NCBI GenBank assembly: GCA_002694985.1
Contig: NZNS01000006.1
Location: forward strand, 264,605-328,604
Origin: Parvibaculum sp.
GTDB lineage: Bacteria; Pseudomonadota; Alphaproteobacteria; Parvibaculales; Parvibaculaceae
Direction: 5' to 3'
DNA length: 64,000 nucleotides
The number at the start of each line of letters is the position of its first letter. Position 1 is the first letter of the stretch. The notes beneath the pieces are model-generated. The model made no database searches. It was not told the origin of the DNA and worked only from the letters and a program-made list of their open reading frames with translations. Positions 35,059 to 44,337 of the stretch are shown here, piece by piece. The position numbers and the translations under genes were made by a program.

Positions 35059-36071
35059 GCTGTGCCTCCGATGAAGGAGGGCATGTCGCGCATGCCGAGA
35101 CCGCTCATGTCGAGCGGCAGCGCCGGGGCGGCGGTGCGTTCAGCCGCGCGCAGCTTCGCCGAGCGCGCGCGGGCATTCATTTCGATTTCGGCCTCGGAAG
35201 CCTTGCGCGCCTTGTGTGCGATCTCGCGGAAAGAAGGTTCGACCTCTTCGCTCGCCGGCATGTAGCGGTTGGCGCGGCCCGCCCGGCCGGTGCGCTCCAC
35301 AAGAAAGCGCTTCACGATCCGGTCTTCAAGCGAATGGAAGGCAACGACGGCAAGCCGCCCGCCCTCGCCGAGCAGTGCTTCAGCGCCCGACAACCCCCGC
35401 GCCAGTTCGCCCAGCTCGTCATTCACGAAGATGCGCAGCGCCTGAAAGGTGCGGGTTGCGGGATGAATCTTGTCCTGCGGGCGGCGGCCGATAACCCGCG
35501 TCACGATTTCCGCGAGTTCGAGCGTGCGGTGAAGCTCCGCCTCTTCGCGTGCCGCCACGATCGCCTTGGCAACGGCGCGGGCGCGCTTCTCTTCGCCATA
35601 AACGGCAATGATGCGCGCAAGATCGCGTTCGTCGAGATGGTTCACCGCATCGGCGGCGGTAGGCCCCTCCCCGCTCATGCGCATGTCGAGCGGCCCGTCC
35701 TGCTGGAACGAGAAGCCTCGCTCCGCCTGGTCGATCTGCATCGACGAAACACCGACATCGAGCACCACGCCGTCGACCGCTTCGTGGCCGAGCGCGCGCA
35801 CCAGCCGCTCCATGTCACCGAAACAGCCCTCGATCAGCGTCAGGCGTCCGTCGAATTCGGAGGCGAGTTCGCGGCCCCGCAGGATCGCGCCCGGATCGCG
35901 GTCAATGGCAAGCACGGCACAATCGGCGGCGCCCAGAATAGCGCGCGTATAGCCGCCTGCACCGAAGGTTCCGTCCACATAGATGCCGCCGTCGCGCGGT
36001 TTCAGCACGTCGAGGACATCGGCCAGCATCACCGGAACATGAGGGCTATGGGTCTGGCCGGTTTCGCTCAT
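35055..36071 (-). CDS. rsmH: 16S rRNA (cytosine1402-N4)-methyltransferase
   Basis: 338 residues. SAM-binding features are HVPVMLADVLDVLKPRDGGIYVDGTFGAGGYTRAIL, LAIDRDP, and DGVVLDVGVSSMQIDQAERGFSF. The typical inserted helical domain follows, with HPATRTFQALRIFVNDELGEL and VVAFHSLEDRIVKRFL. RsmH methylates C1402 of 16S rRNA in the ribosomal P site. It is the second gene of the dcw operon, overlapping mraZ and ftsL by 4 bases each. Confidence 0.97.
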   Translation of the reverse strand: MSETGQTHSPHVPVMLADVLDVLKPRDGGIYVDGTFGAGGYTRAILGAADCAVLAIDRDPGAILRGRELASEFDGRLTLIEGCFGDMERLVRALGHEAVDGVVLDVGVSSMQIDQAERGFSFQQDGPLDMRMSGEGPTAADAVNHLDERDLARIIAVYGEEKRARAVAKAIVAAREEAELHRTLELAEIVTRVIGRRPQDKIHPATRTFQALRIFVNDELGELARGLSGAEALLGEGGRLAVVAFHSLEDRIVKRFLVERTGRAGRANRYMPASEEVEPSFREIAHKARKASEAEIEMNARARSAKLRAAERTAAPALPLDMSGLGMRDMPSFIGGTA

Positions 36072-36538
36072 TGGCCGCCCCCGCCTTGTGCCGCGGGCGC
36101 TCGCAGCATGTCGCGATATTTCTGCGCGTCTTCCAGCGCCTTCGCGTAATAGGCGTCATAGGCTTTCGGCTCCCAGATCTGGAAGCGCTGCCCCATGCCG
36201 ACAAAGGTCGCCTCGTCGGTGATACCGGCAAGGTTACGGAGCGTCTCTGGCAGGATGACGCGTCCATCGGAATCGAAGCTCAGCTCCGCACTCTCGCCGA
36301 TCAGCACGGCGGAAAGAGCCTGGCGTTCCGGCGCGAAGGGGTCGAGCCGGTCGAGCATCTGGTCGATCACATCGGAGAAGGCAGGACCGCAGCCCTCGAC
36401 AAAGGAGCCGGGATTAAGCGGCGGAAACAGGATCACGCCGTTCAGGCCCTGGGCGATCGTCACGGCACGAAACTTCGCCGGGACGGAAACACGCCCCTTC
36501 GAGTCGATCTTGTTCGTGAAACGCCCCCGGAACGACAT
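36068..36538 (-). CDS. mraZ: Transcriptional regulator/DNA-binding protein MraZ
   Basis: 156 residues with two MraZ/SpoVT-AbrB-type half repeats. The first is FTNKIDSKGRVSVPAKFRAV (about 6-25) and the second is ELSFDSDGRVILPETLRNLAGI (about 84-105), each with the DxxGR signature. MraZ forms a multimeric ring and binds a set of short direct repeats upstream of its own gene to repress dcw transcription, as shown in E. coli. Matching repeats lie 98-142 bases upstream here. It is the first gene of the dcw operon. Confidence 0.96.
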   Translation of the reverse strand: MSFRGRFTNKIDSKGRVSVPAKFRAVTIAQGLNGVILFPPLNPGSFVEGCGPAFSDVIDQMLDRLDPFAPERQALSAVLIGESAELSFDSDGRVILPETLRNLAGITDEATFVGMGQRFQIWEPKAYDAYYAKALEDAQKYRDMLRAPAAQGGGGQ

Positions 36539-36635
36539 CGTCCGACCTACTCCCCTTTATCGGGCCTGCCCTCCTGCCTGAGGGGCCCATGTCCACGGGA
36601 CCGGCTGACACCATTCGGGGCAGCATGGCCTTCTA

Positions 36636-36680
36636 CGGGACATCATGGGATATCATGGGATATCATGGGCGTCAACGGGA
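36636..36680. promoter_or_regulatory. Predicted MraZ operator: phased TGGGN repeats
   Basis: On the plus strand, GGGA/GGGC recurs exactly every 10 bases, ending at 36640, 36650, 36660, 36670 and 36680. The three central units read ATGGGA-TATC-ATGGGA-TATC-ATGGGC, that is TGGGN separated by 5 bases. This is the spacing reported for the E. coli MraZ operator. The flanking units are CGGGA. It lies 98-142 bases upstream of the mraZ start, on the opposite strand. Confidence 0.8.
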
Positions 36681-36721
36681 AACCCCAGTAGTTTCGCGGT
36701 TTTACGCGGTATTCGGCAGCC

Positions 36722-36736
36722 TTAACAGGTCGTTAA
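36722..36736. promoter_or_regulatory. Candidate CtrA-binding site upstream of the dcw operon
   Basis: TTAA-N7-TTAA with exact spacing (TTAACAGGTCGTTAA), the consensus of the alphaproteobacterial cell-cycle regulator CtrA. On the minus strand a TTGACA hexamer (36744-36739) lies immediately upstream of it. I see no convincing -10 at standard distance, so the promoter itself is not placed. Confidence 0.6.
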
Positions 36737-36907
36737 AATTGTCAATATTGTGAGAACATAAGAAGAACAAGACATCTATTCTTCATATCGGGCAGCGCTC
36801 TCGAAACCCTTCCACCTCGCCGGTGCGCCTCCTTCGCCATCTTCCTGCGGCGCGCTCACGACGATCTTCCGGCTTGCTGGATATTGGCCGGACGAGAAGA
36901 AGTGAGC

Positions 36908-37218
36908 GGGGATAACCGGAAAAAAGCGAGTGGCGAGAGCTGTCCAGACCGGGATCCGGGCTCGGCAATTCGTCCAGAAACGGTCCTCCCGAAACGGAAC
37001 AGGTCTTCGCCCTGCCGCGAAATATGACGGTTTGGCTACATTTCGATGACAGTCGGGGCTGCTTATCCCCGCCCGGCGGAAAATCGCGGAAAATGACGGA
37101 CCACTCGGACGTTCTCGGGAAGATTGAACCCCCCTCGATGAAAAGCGGTTTAATCCCCGGCTTGTCCGATTGTGGCGTTCCGGTGACGTTTCGATGACGG
37201 TCGGAACGGTTTATCCCC
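36908..37218 (-). repeat. Dispersed intergenic element, cluster B (at least two full copies)
   Basis: On the minus strand, one copy starts with GGGGATAAACCG at 37218 and has CCGTCATCGAAACGTCA ten bases after the ATAA (to 37184). A second starts with GGGGATAAGCAG at 37070 and has CTGTCATCGAAATGT at the same distance, ending in CCGTCAT (to 37026). A degenerate copy (GGGGATTAAACCG then CATCGA) lies at 37158-37135, and a lone GGGGATAACCGG lies at 36908-36919 on the plus strand. The 700-bp stretch 36539-37242 holds no gene that I can support; it carries these repeats plus the mraZ control sites. Confidence 0.7.
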
Positions 37219-37242
37219 ACCCTGCTGGATATCCTGGAAAAA

Positions 37243-37624
<382 letters not shown>

Positions 37625-37630
37625 GCCTTT

Positions 37631-37659
37631 CTGATGGGCCGAAACATCTTGCCCGTCAA
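37631..37659 (-). promoter_or_regulatory. Putative rnpB promoter
   Basis: TTGACG on the minus strand (37659-37654) stands exactly at -35 to -30 relative to the predicted RNase P RNA 5' end at 37624. A 17-base spacer leads to CATCAG at -12 to -7. The -35 fits well and the -10 is weak. Confidence 0.45.
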
Positions 37660-37766
37660 GGGCTTACATATAGACGGCCAACAGCCGGCATAGGCCGCAA
37701 CGATAAAATCAGCATGAGGAGGAACCATGAAAGCCGCAAGGCCTTCGGCCGCGTGACGCTGATCCC

Positions 37767-38513
37767 TCAAGAAGCGGCCTTCACGGCATCGACAAGACGG
37801 CGAAGGGTGGCGACGGTTGAAATGTCCGCCACCCCGTCGACCTTCTCGGGCCGGAAATGGCGCTGGAAGGCCGTCACGACAGCCTTGGTGTTCTCGTCAT
37901 AGCGCCCAAGCACTTCAAGCCCGTAGCCGTAATCGGCGAGCATGAACTGAAGCTCGGCGACCGTGTCGCCACGGTCGCCCGGCGCGAGAACCGGACCGTC
38001 GATGATGGGCTCTGGCTCCACCCATAGGCCCACGCCTGCGCGCGCAAGCCGCGCCCAGTCGAACCATTCGCCGGGATCGGCCTTGCGCGCAGGCGCGACA
38101 TCGGAATGCGCAAGCACACGTCGCGCCGGTATCGGATGACGCGACAGGATTTCGAGGGACAGCGTTTCCACGGCCTGCATCTGCGCTTCCGGGTATGGCG
38201 GGCAACCGAAATCATGGCCGCCATTGACGATCTCGATGCCGATGGAAACACCGTTGATATCGCTCTCGCCTGCCCAACTCGCCATGCCCGCATGCCATGC
38301 GCGCAAATGCTCTGGCACCATGCGCGTCACCGCACCTGCCTCATCGACGATGTAATGCGCGGAGACTTTCGCCTCCGGGTCGCAGAGGCGCGAGGCCGCC
38401 GCCTCACCGCTTTCCATGCCCGTATAGTGGAGCAGCAGAATGTCGACTGCACGTCCGTCGGGACGCTCATTGAAATTGGGCGACGGCCGTTCGATGCAGG
38501 TAATGGACATCAA
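37767..38513 (-). CDS. N-acetylmuramoyl-L-alanine amidase (AmpD/AmiD type) with peptidoglycan-binding domain
   Basis: 248 residues. The amidase_2/PGRP fold covers about 1-165. Candidate zinc ligands are the His of LLLHYTGM, the His of RVLAHSDVAP, and the following Asp in RKADPGEWFDW. SAHYIVDEAG and GVSIGIEIVNGGHD are further family signatures. A helical peptidoglycan-binding_1 domain follows (about 180-240, DTVAELQFMLADYGYGLEVLGRYDENTKAVVTAFQ). There is no signal peptide, so it probably acts on muropeptides in the cytoplasm in cell-wall recycling, unlike secreted AmiD. Its start overlaps the stop of the EamA transporter gene by 4 bases, which suggests joint function or at least joint expression. 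Confidence 0.9.
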   Translation of the reverse strand: MMSITCIERPSPNFNERPDGRAVDILLLHYTGMESGEAAASRLCDPEAKVSAHYIVDEAGAVTRMVPEHLRAWHAGMASWAGESDINGVSIGIEIVNGGHDFGCPPYPEAQMQAVETLSLEILSRHPIPARRVLAHSDVAPARKADPGEWFDWARLARAGVGLWVEPEPIIDGPVLAPGDRGDTVAELQFMLADYGYGLEVLGRYDENTKAVVTAFQRHFRPEKVDGVADISTVATLRRLVDAVKAAS

Positions 38514-39376
38514 AATCCCGTATCCACGATGCGCTTCTGGCGTATCGACACGATGAGAACGCCGGTGAGCGCGACAAGCGCACCGACGATCATACGCGTC
38601 GTGAGAACTTCGCCAAGCAGCATCACGGCGAAAAAGACGGTGAAGACGGGAGAGAGAAGCGTCAGCGGTGCCGTCTGCGTGACCTCATAGCGTTGCAGCA
38701 GGTAATAGATGCCCGCATGGCCGACAAGGCTCGACGCGAAGGCAACATAGAAAACGCCGGACCATTCGAGAAGGGTTGCCGACATAACCAGACCGACGAG
38801 ATCGTCTTCAAAGGCAAGCGAAGCACCGAGCATCAGCGGCGCGGCGGCGACCGCCACCCAGGCCTGCAATTCGAACACGCCGACATTTCTGATCCGGCGC
38901 TGATAGATCGTGCCGACAGAACTGACCAGCGCCGACGCCACGATGAAAAGAAGACCGTCGATATAGTTGAAGACCGCCGGATCGAAGCTGATGACCATCA
39001 CGCCAAGGAAAGAAAGCGAGATGCCAAGCCAGCGCCGCCAGTGAACCTCTTCCTTCAGAAACACGACAGACATGATGGTGGCGAAGGGAACGCCGAGCTG
39101 GCTTGTCACGGCGACCACCGAGGCATTGGACAGCGACAGTCCCAGAAAGAAGAAACCGAAACCGACCGGCCCCGCGCAAAGCGCGATGATGATGACCTCC
39201 TTCATCCGCCCCTTGTGAATCTTGAGGAACGGAAAAAGGACGAGCACGATCAATGTGAAACGCAGCGAGGCAAAGAGCAGCGGCGGAAAATGGTCGAGCG
39301 ACACCTTTGCCATGATCAGGGCAAACCCCCAGATCAGGTTGATGAGCACCATGAAGCCCAGATGGAGGGGGGTCAT
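38510..39376 (-). CDS. EamA/DMT-superfamily inner-membrane transporter
   Basis: 288 residues and ten predicted membrane helices in two EamA repeats. The first repeat begins LGFMVLINLIWGFALIMAKVSLDHFPPLLFASLRF, with the typical NLIWG motif. The second repeat ends with LLSPVFTVFFAVMLLGEVLTTRMIVGALVALTGV. DMT transporters export or import metabolites such as amino acids; nothing here fixes the substrate. It is translationally coupled to the downstream amidase by an ATGA overlap, so a role in muropeptide or amino acid movement is possible but speculative. Its upstream region carries two copies of the dispersed PHO-box-like element. Confidence 0.88.
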   Translation of the reverse strand: MTPLHLGFMVLINLIWGFALIMAKVSLDHFPPLLFASLRFTLIVLVLFPFLKIHKGRMKEVIIIALCAGPVGFGFFFLGLSLSNASVVAVTSQLGVPFATIMSVVFLKEEVHWRRWLGISLSFLGVMVISFDPAVFNYIDGLLFIVASALVSSVGTIYQRRIRNVGVFELQAWVAVAAAPLMLGASLAFEDDLVGLVMSATLLEWSGVFYVAFASSLVGHAGIYYLLQRYEVTQTAPLTLLSPVFTVFFAVMLLGEVLTTRMIVGALVALTGVLIVSIRQKRIVDTGF

Positions 39377-39498
39377 CGCAAATCCATGCCTTCCGGACGC
39401 CCTGTTTGGCCGGCGTCTTATGGTCAGTTGTTAGCGCAGCCCGGACGCCGCGCATAGGGCAAGGAAAGAAAAAGCTGAGCCAGCCAGGTGCCCCGGCC

Positions 39499-39730
39499 GG
39501 GGATAAGTAGCCCGTTTTCGGCCCGGCTATCATCAAAACGTCATTAAACCGTCATGCCATGCCAAACGAAGAAAACAGACCACTAGGAGAGGACGCGGGG
39601 CAGCACGGTTTTCGCCCCCTCCCCCGGCCCCATCTCCCGGAAACTTGTCCCCGTTCCGCTCCCGCGAGGAAGATATCCCCGGGGGGCCGCCGCCAACTGC
39701 CATCGAAACGTCACTCAACCGTCAAAAACG
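39499..39730 (+). repeat. Dispersed intergenic element, cluster C (two copies)
   Basis: Copy 1 has GGGGATAAG at 39499 and then CATCAAAACGTCATTAAAC with CCGTCAT (39531-39555). Copy 2 has CATCGAAACGTCACTCAAC with CCGTCA (39701-39725) and no clear GGGGATAA. Both lie in the 444-bp gap 39377-39820 upstream of the EamA transporter gene and downstream of the djlA-like gene. Apart from these repeats I see no gene in that gap. Confidence 0.7.
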
Positions 39731-39820
39731 CAGCCAGCCCCTTCTCGCGAGATCTTGTCCCCGGTTTTCACCGCAGTGCCGGCTTTACTCGATCAACACC
39801 TGGAAGTCCCGCGCGAATAC

Positions 39821-40531
39821 TCACCCCGCCATCCCGCGAGCCTTGACGATCCGGTCATAGGCGACATTGATCGCCGCGAGCTTCTCGTTCGCGATGGTGA
39901 CGAGTTCCTTGGGCACGCCACGCGCAATCAGCGTGTCGGGATGGTTTTCCCGGACGAGACGGCGATAAGCTTTCTTGAGGTCTTCATCGGAAATATCGGG
40001 CGTGATGCCGAGCACGAGATAAGGGTCACCCTTCTCCTGGCCGAGATGGCTGGCCCGGATGCGCGCGAACTCGATTTCCGAGAAGCCGAAGATGTCGGCG
40101 ACGGTACGCAAATATTCAAGTTCCTGCGGATGGACGTGCCCGTCCGCCTTGGCGATGTGGAAAAGCGCGTCGAGAACGTCTTCAAGGACGGCCGGTTTGT
40201 CCTGATAGATGCGGGCGACCTGACGCGCATAGGCTTCGAACCCGGCGACGTCCTGCTGGGCGACCTTGTAGACCCGCGCGACATTCCGCGCCTCGCCCGG
40301 CGGCACCTTGAATATCTCCTCGAAGGCCCGGATTTCGGCATCGCTCACCTCGCCATCCGCCTTCGCCATCTTGGCGGAAAGCGCGATGAGGGCGATGGTG
40401 AACACGACTTCGCTGTCCTGAAGCGCACGATCGATGACAATATGTCCCGCGACCGCGCCAAGAAGCGCACCCAAGGGCCCACCGACGGCTAGTCCGACGC
40501 CGGCGCCCGCGATTTTTCCCCAAATCGACAT
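39821..40531 (-). CDS. DjlA-like protein: TerB domain plus C-terminal J-domain
   Basis: 236 residues. A Gly/Ala-rich hydrophobic N-terminus (AGAGVGLAVGGPLGALLGAVAGH) may anchor it in the membrane, as in DjlA. A TerB-type helical domain follows (about 40-155) with ALIALSAKMAKADGEVSDAEI and ALFHIAKADGHVHPQELEYL, each containing the acidic KADG motif. The last 70 residues are a J-domain with the essential HPD (RRLVRENHPDTLIARG). Such proteins recruit DnaK to membrane or envelope-stress tasks. It is divergent from the 5-oxoprolinase gene across 125 bases. Confidence 0.9.
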   Translation of the reverse strand: MSIWGKIAGAGVGLAVGGPLGALLGAVAGHIVIDRALQDSEVVFTIALIALSAKMAKADGEVSDAEIRAFEEIFKVPPGEARNVARVYKVAQQDVAGFEAYARQVARIYQDKPAVLEDVLDALFHIAKADGHVHPQELEYLRTVADIFGFSEIEFARIRASHLGQEKGDPYLVLGITPDISDEDLKKAYRRLVRENHPDTLIARGVPKELVTIANEKLAAINVAYDRIVKARGMAG

Positions 40532-40656
40532 CTGGAGAGCTTAGGACGTTTCGCTTCGTCTCGCACCTGCGAAATCGCCGGTTGCCCTTGCGGAAATGAG
40601 AGGTGGTACCCTTCTCCTCCTTTCCGGATTCCGGGGTGTGTGGCAGGTTGCGCTGC

Positions 40657-43600
40657 ATGAGCGAAATCAAACCGCATGAAAGCCGCTGGGACTTCTGGAT
40701 CGACCGGGGCGGCACCTTCACCGACATTATCGGCCGGGCGCCCGATGGCGGGCTGCATGCACGGAAATTCCTTTCCGAAAACCCCGAACACTATGAAGAC
40801 GCGGCCCTCTACGGCATCCGCGACCTGCTGGGCGTTCACCCCGATACGCCGCTCCCCGCCGGACGGATCGGTGCCGTGAAGATGGGGACGACGGTTGCGA
40901 CCAATGCCCTTCTGGAGCGCAAGGGCGACGCCACACTGCTGCTGACGACGCGCGGCTTCCGCGATGCGCTCGCCATCGGCTACCAGGCGCGCCCTCACCT
41001 CTTCCGCCTGAAGATCGAAAAGCCGGAACTGCTCTATGAGCGCGTGGCGGAGGTGACTGAGCGCGTGACGGCGGAGGGCGAAATCCTTGCTCCGCTCGAC
41101 CGCGAGGAGACCCGCCGCGCACTTGAAGAAGCCTATGAGGCAGGTATCCGCTCCGTCGCGATTTCCTTCCTGCATGGCTATCGCCATCCCGCGCATGAGG
41201 AAGCGGCAGGCGAAATCGCAAGGGAGATCGGCTTCACGCAAGTCTCGCTCGGCCATCGCGTGAGCCCGCTCATCAAATTCGTTTCGCGCGGCGATACGAC
41301 GGTTGTCGATGCATATCTCTCGCCGCTGTTACGCCGCTATGTGGACCGCGTGGCGGCAGCCATCGGCACGGACGACCCCGAGACGCGCCTCTTCTTCATG
41401 CAGTCATCCGGCGGCCTGACGGATGCGGCGATGTTTCAGGGCAAGGACGCGATCCTCTCCGGCCCCGCGGGCGGTATTGTCGGCGCTGCGGCAACGGCGA
41501 GCGAGGCGGGCTTCACCCGCGTAATCGGCTTCGACATGGGCGGCACCTCGACCGACGTGTCGCACTACAACGGCGAATACGAGCGCAGCTTCGAAACGGA
41601 AGTCGCAGGGGTGCGCATGCGTGTGCCGATGATGCGCATCCACACGGTTGCTGCGGGCGGCGGCTCCATTCTCCATCACAAGGACGGACGCTTTCAGGTC
41701 GGGCCGGACAGCGCAGGCGCGAACCCCGGCCCCGCCGCCTACCGGCGCGGCGGGCCGCTGACCGTGACGGACGCGAATGTGATGCTCGGAAAATTGCAGC
41801 CGGACCTCTTCCCGGCCGTCTTCGGTGCGGAGCAAAACGAACGCCTCGACGCAGAAACCGTGCGCCAGAAATTTGCAACTCTCGCCCGAGAGATCGGCGA
41901 CGGGCGCGGGGCGGAAGAGACCGCCGAAGGCTTCCTGCGCGTCGCAGTCGAGAACATGGCGAATGCCATCAAGAAGATTTCCGTCGAGCGCGGGCATAAC
42001 GTGACGGGCTACGCGCTTTCCTGCTTCGGCGGCGCGGGCGGCCAGCATGCCTGCCTCGTCGCCGATGCGCTCGGCATGACCACCGTTCACATCCATCCCT
42101 TCTCCGGACTTCTTTCCGCCTATGGCATGGGACTGGCGCGGATCGCCGCCTCGCGCGCCCGCGCGGTGACGAAGCCACTTGAAGAAGGACTGCGCGGCGA
42201 ACTGGACGAAGCCATTACGGTGCTTGGCCGCGAGGTAACGGCGGAACTGGAAGCTCAAGGCATCGCGGCGAGTGACATCGAGATAACGCCGCTGCTTCAC
42301 CTGCGCTACGAGGGAAGCGACACAACGCTTCAGGTTTCATTTGCTTCGCACGACATGAAAGAGGCAGCAGACGCATTCGAGACGGCGCACCGGGCGCAAT
42401 TCGGTTTCAGCTTCGAGGGCAAGGCGATTGTCGCCGAGGCCGTGGAAGTGACGGCAGAAGACCGGATCGCACGCGAGACGCCCTCAAAGGGGCCGCAGGC
42501 CGCGAGCGCAAGGCTGGAAGCAACGGATCGCCGCCCCGTCTTTACCGGAGGTGAATGGCGCGATGCCGCGATCCATCGCCGCGAGTGCTTGAGCGCGGGC
42601 CACGCCATTCCAGGCCCTGCCCTCATCATCGAGCCGAACCAGACCATCGTGGTGGAGCCCGGCTGGCAAGCCGAAGTGACGGAGGCGGATGACATCATCC
42701 TTCGCCGCGTGGTCGCGCTGCCGAAGCGGACGGTGATCGGCACGGATGCCGACCCGGTGATGCTCGAAATCTTCAACAACCGTTTCATGTCGATTGCCGA
42801 ACAAATGGGCGGCACGCTGCAAAACACCGCCTCCTCGGTGAACATCAAGGAGCGGCTGGACTTCTCCTGCGCGGTTTTCGATCCCGCAGGCGGGCTCGTC
42901 TCCAACGCCCCGCACATGCCGGTTCATCTCGGCTCCATGGGCGCGAGCGTCCGCGCGGTTATCGAACAGAACCCCGGCATGGGGCCCGGCGACGTCTATG
43001 TGCTGAACGCGCCCTATAATGGCGGCACACACCTCCCCGATGTGACGGTGGTGGCGCCCGTCTATGATGAAGACGGAAAGACGCGCCTCTTCTATGTCGC
43101 CGCGCGCGGCCACCACGCCGACATCGGCGGCATCTCGCCGGGCTCCATGCCCGCGCATTCGCGCAACGTCGAGGAAGAAGGCGTATTGATCGACAATTTC
43201 CGGCTTGTCGCTGGCGGTCGCTTCCTCGAAACGGAAATGCGCGCGCTCCTGACGGGCGGCAGATACCCCTCGCGCAACCCGGACCAGAACATCGCCGACC
43301 TGCGCGCACAAGTGGCCGCCTGCCACAAGGGCGCGGAGGAACTGCGCCGGATGGTGGCGGAATTCGGCCTCGATGTCGTGACCGCCTATATGACCCATGT
43401 GCAGGACAATGCGGAAGAGAATGTCCGCCGCGTGATCGATCGGCTGAAAGACGCGACCTGCGAACGCAAGATGGATGACGGCTCGGTTATCCGTGTCGCC
43501 ATCCGCATCGACCGCGAAGCACGCAGCGCGAGGATCGACTTCACGGGCACGAGCCCGGAACTTGCTAGCAATCTCAACGCGCCTTCCGCCGTTGCGCGCG

Positions 43601-44274
43601 CGGCAGTGCTCTATGTCTTCCGCTGCATGGTGGATGACGACATTCCGCTGAACGAGGGATGCCTCAAGCCCATCGAGATCACGATCCCGGAAGGCTCGAT
43701 GCTCGCGCCGCGCTATCCCGCAGCGGTAGTCGGCGGCAATGTGGAGACGAGCCAGGCGGTGACCGACGCGCTCTTCAGCGCCTTGGGTGCCATGGCCTCT
43801 GCGCAGGGCACGATGAACAACCTCACCTTCGGCAATGAGCGCTACCAGTATTACGAGACGATCGCAGGCGGCGCGGGCGCAGGCCCGGACTTCGACGGTG
43901 CCGACGCCGTGCAGACGCATATGACGAATTCGCGGCTGACGGACCCCGAAGTGCTCGAATGGCGCTTCCCGGTGTTGCTGGAGGAGTTTTCCATTCGCGG
44001 CGGTTCGGGCGGCAAGGGAAAACATAATGGCGGCAACGGCGCGCTGCGCGCGATCCGCTTCCGCGAGAAGATGAGCCTTTCCATTCTCTCCACGCATCGC
44101 ATCGTCGCGCCCGCCGGTCTTGACGGCGGCGACGACGGCGCAACGGGCGAAAACGAAGTGCGGCGCGCTGACGGCGAGGTCAAGCAGCTTGCCGGTTCTG
44201 CCACGGCGGAACTTGAGCCGGGCGACGTCGTCATCGTCAGGACGCCAGGCGGCGGCGGATACGGAAAGCCCTGA
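40657..44274 (+). CDS. 5-oxoprolinase (ATP-hydrolysing), fused HyuA-HyuB type
   Basis: 1205 residues from the ATG at 40657 ([14 protein letters not shown]); an upstream in-frame ATG adds 18 residues unlike the family. The N-terminal half is a hydantoinase A/acetone carboxylase-like ATPase with [46 protein letters not shown] and [14 protein letters not shown]. The second half is hydantoinase B, with [42 protein letters not shown] text, [16 protein letters not shown], and a C-terminal GGGGYGKP. The fusion and length match eukaryotic-type OPLAH, which opens 5-oxoproline to glutamate with ATP and closes the gamma-glutamyl cycle. Hydantoinase activity cannot be excluded from sequence alone. A quinone oxidoreductase gene follows 63 bases later. 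Confidence 0.9.
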   Translation: MSEIKPHESRWDFWIDRGGTFTDIIGRAPDGGLHARKFLSENPEHYEDAALYGIRDLLGVHPDTPLPAGRIGAVKMGTTVATNALLERKGDATLLLTTRGFRDALAIGYQARPHLFRLKIEKPELLYERVAEVTERVTAEGEILAPLDREETRRALEEAYEAGIRSVAISFLHGYRHPAHEEAAGEIAREIGFTQVSLGHRVSPLIKFVSRGDTTVVDAYLSPLLRRYVDRVAAAIGTDDPETRLFFMQSSGGLTDAAMFQGKDAILSGPAGGIVGAAATASEAGFTRVIGFDMGGTSTDVSHYNGEYERSFETEVAGVRMRVPMMRIHTVAAGGGSILHHKDGRFQVGPDSAGANPGPAAYRRGGPLTVTDANVMLGKLQPDLFPAVFGAEQNERLDAETVRQKFATLAREIGDGRGAEETAEGFLRVAVENMANAIKKISVERGHNVTGYALSCFGGAGGQHACLVADALGMTTVHIHPFSGLLSAYGMGLARIAASRARAVTKPLEEGLRGELDEAITVLGREVTAELEAQGIAASDIEITPLLHLRYEGSDTTLQVSFASHDMKEAADAFETAHRAQFGFSFEGKAIVAEAVEVTAEDRIARETPSKGPQAASARLEATDRRPVFTGGEWRDAAIHRRECLSAGHAIPGPALIIEPNQTIVVEPGWQAEVTEADDIILRRVVALPKRTVIGTDADPVMLEIFNNRFMSIAEQMGGTLQNTASSVNIKERLDFSCAVFDPAGGLVSNAPHMPVHLGSMGASVRAVIEQNPGMGPGDVYVLNAPYNGGTHLPDVTVVAPVYDEDGKTRLFYVAARGHHADIGGISPGSMPAHSRNVEEEGVLIDNFRLVAGGRFLETEMRALLTGGRYPSRNPDQNIADLRAQVAACHKGAEELRRMVAEFGLDVVTAYMTHVQDNAEENVRRVIDRLKDATCERKMDDGSVIRVAIRIDREARSARIDFTGTSPELASNLNAPSAVARAAVLYVFRCMVDDDIPLNEGCLKPIEITIPEGSMLAPRYPAAVVGGNVETSQAVTDALFSALGAMASAQGTMNNLTFGNERYQYYETIAGGAGAGPDFDGADAVQTHMTNSRLTDPEVLEWRFPVLLEEFSIRGGSGGKGKHNGGNGALRAIRFREKMSLSILSTHRIVAPAGLDGGDDGATGENEVRRADGEVKQLAGSATAELEPGDVVIVRTPGGGGYGKP

Positions 44275-44337
44275 GGCGCTTGCATGTTTTCGCCGCCAGC
44301 GCATGATGCGGACAACAGGGAACCCGGGAGAAAACAA

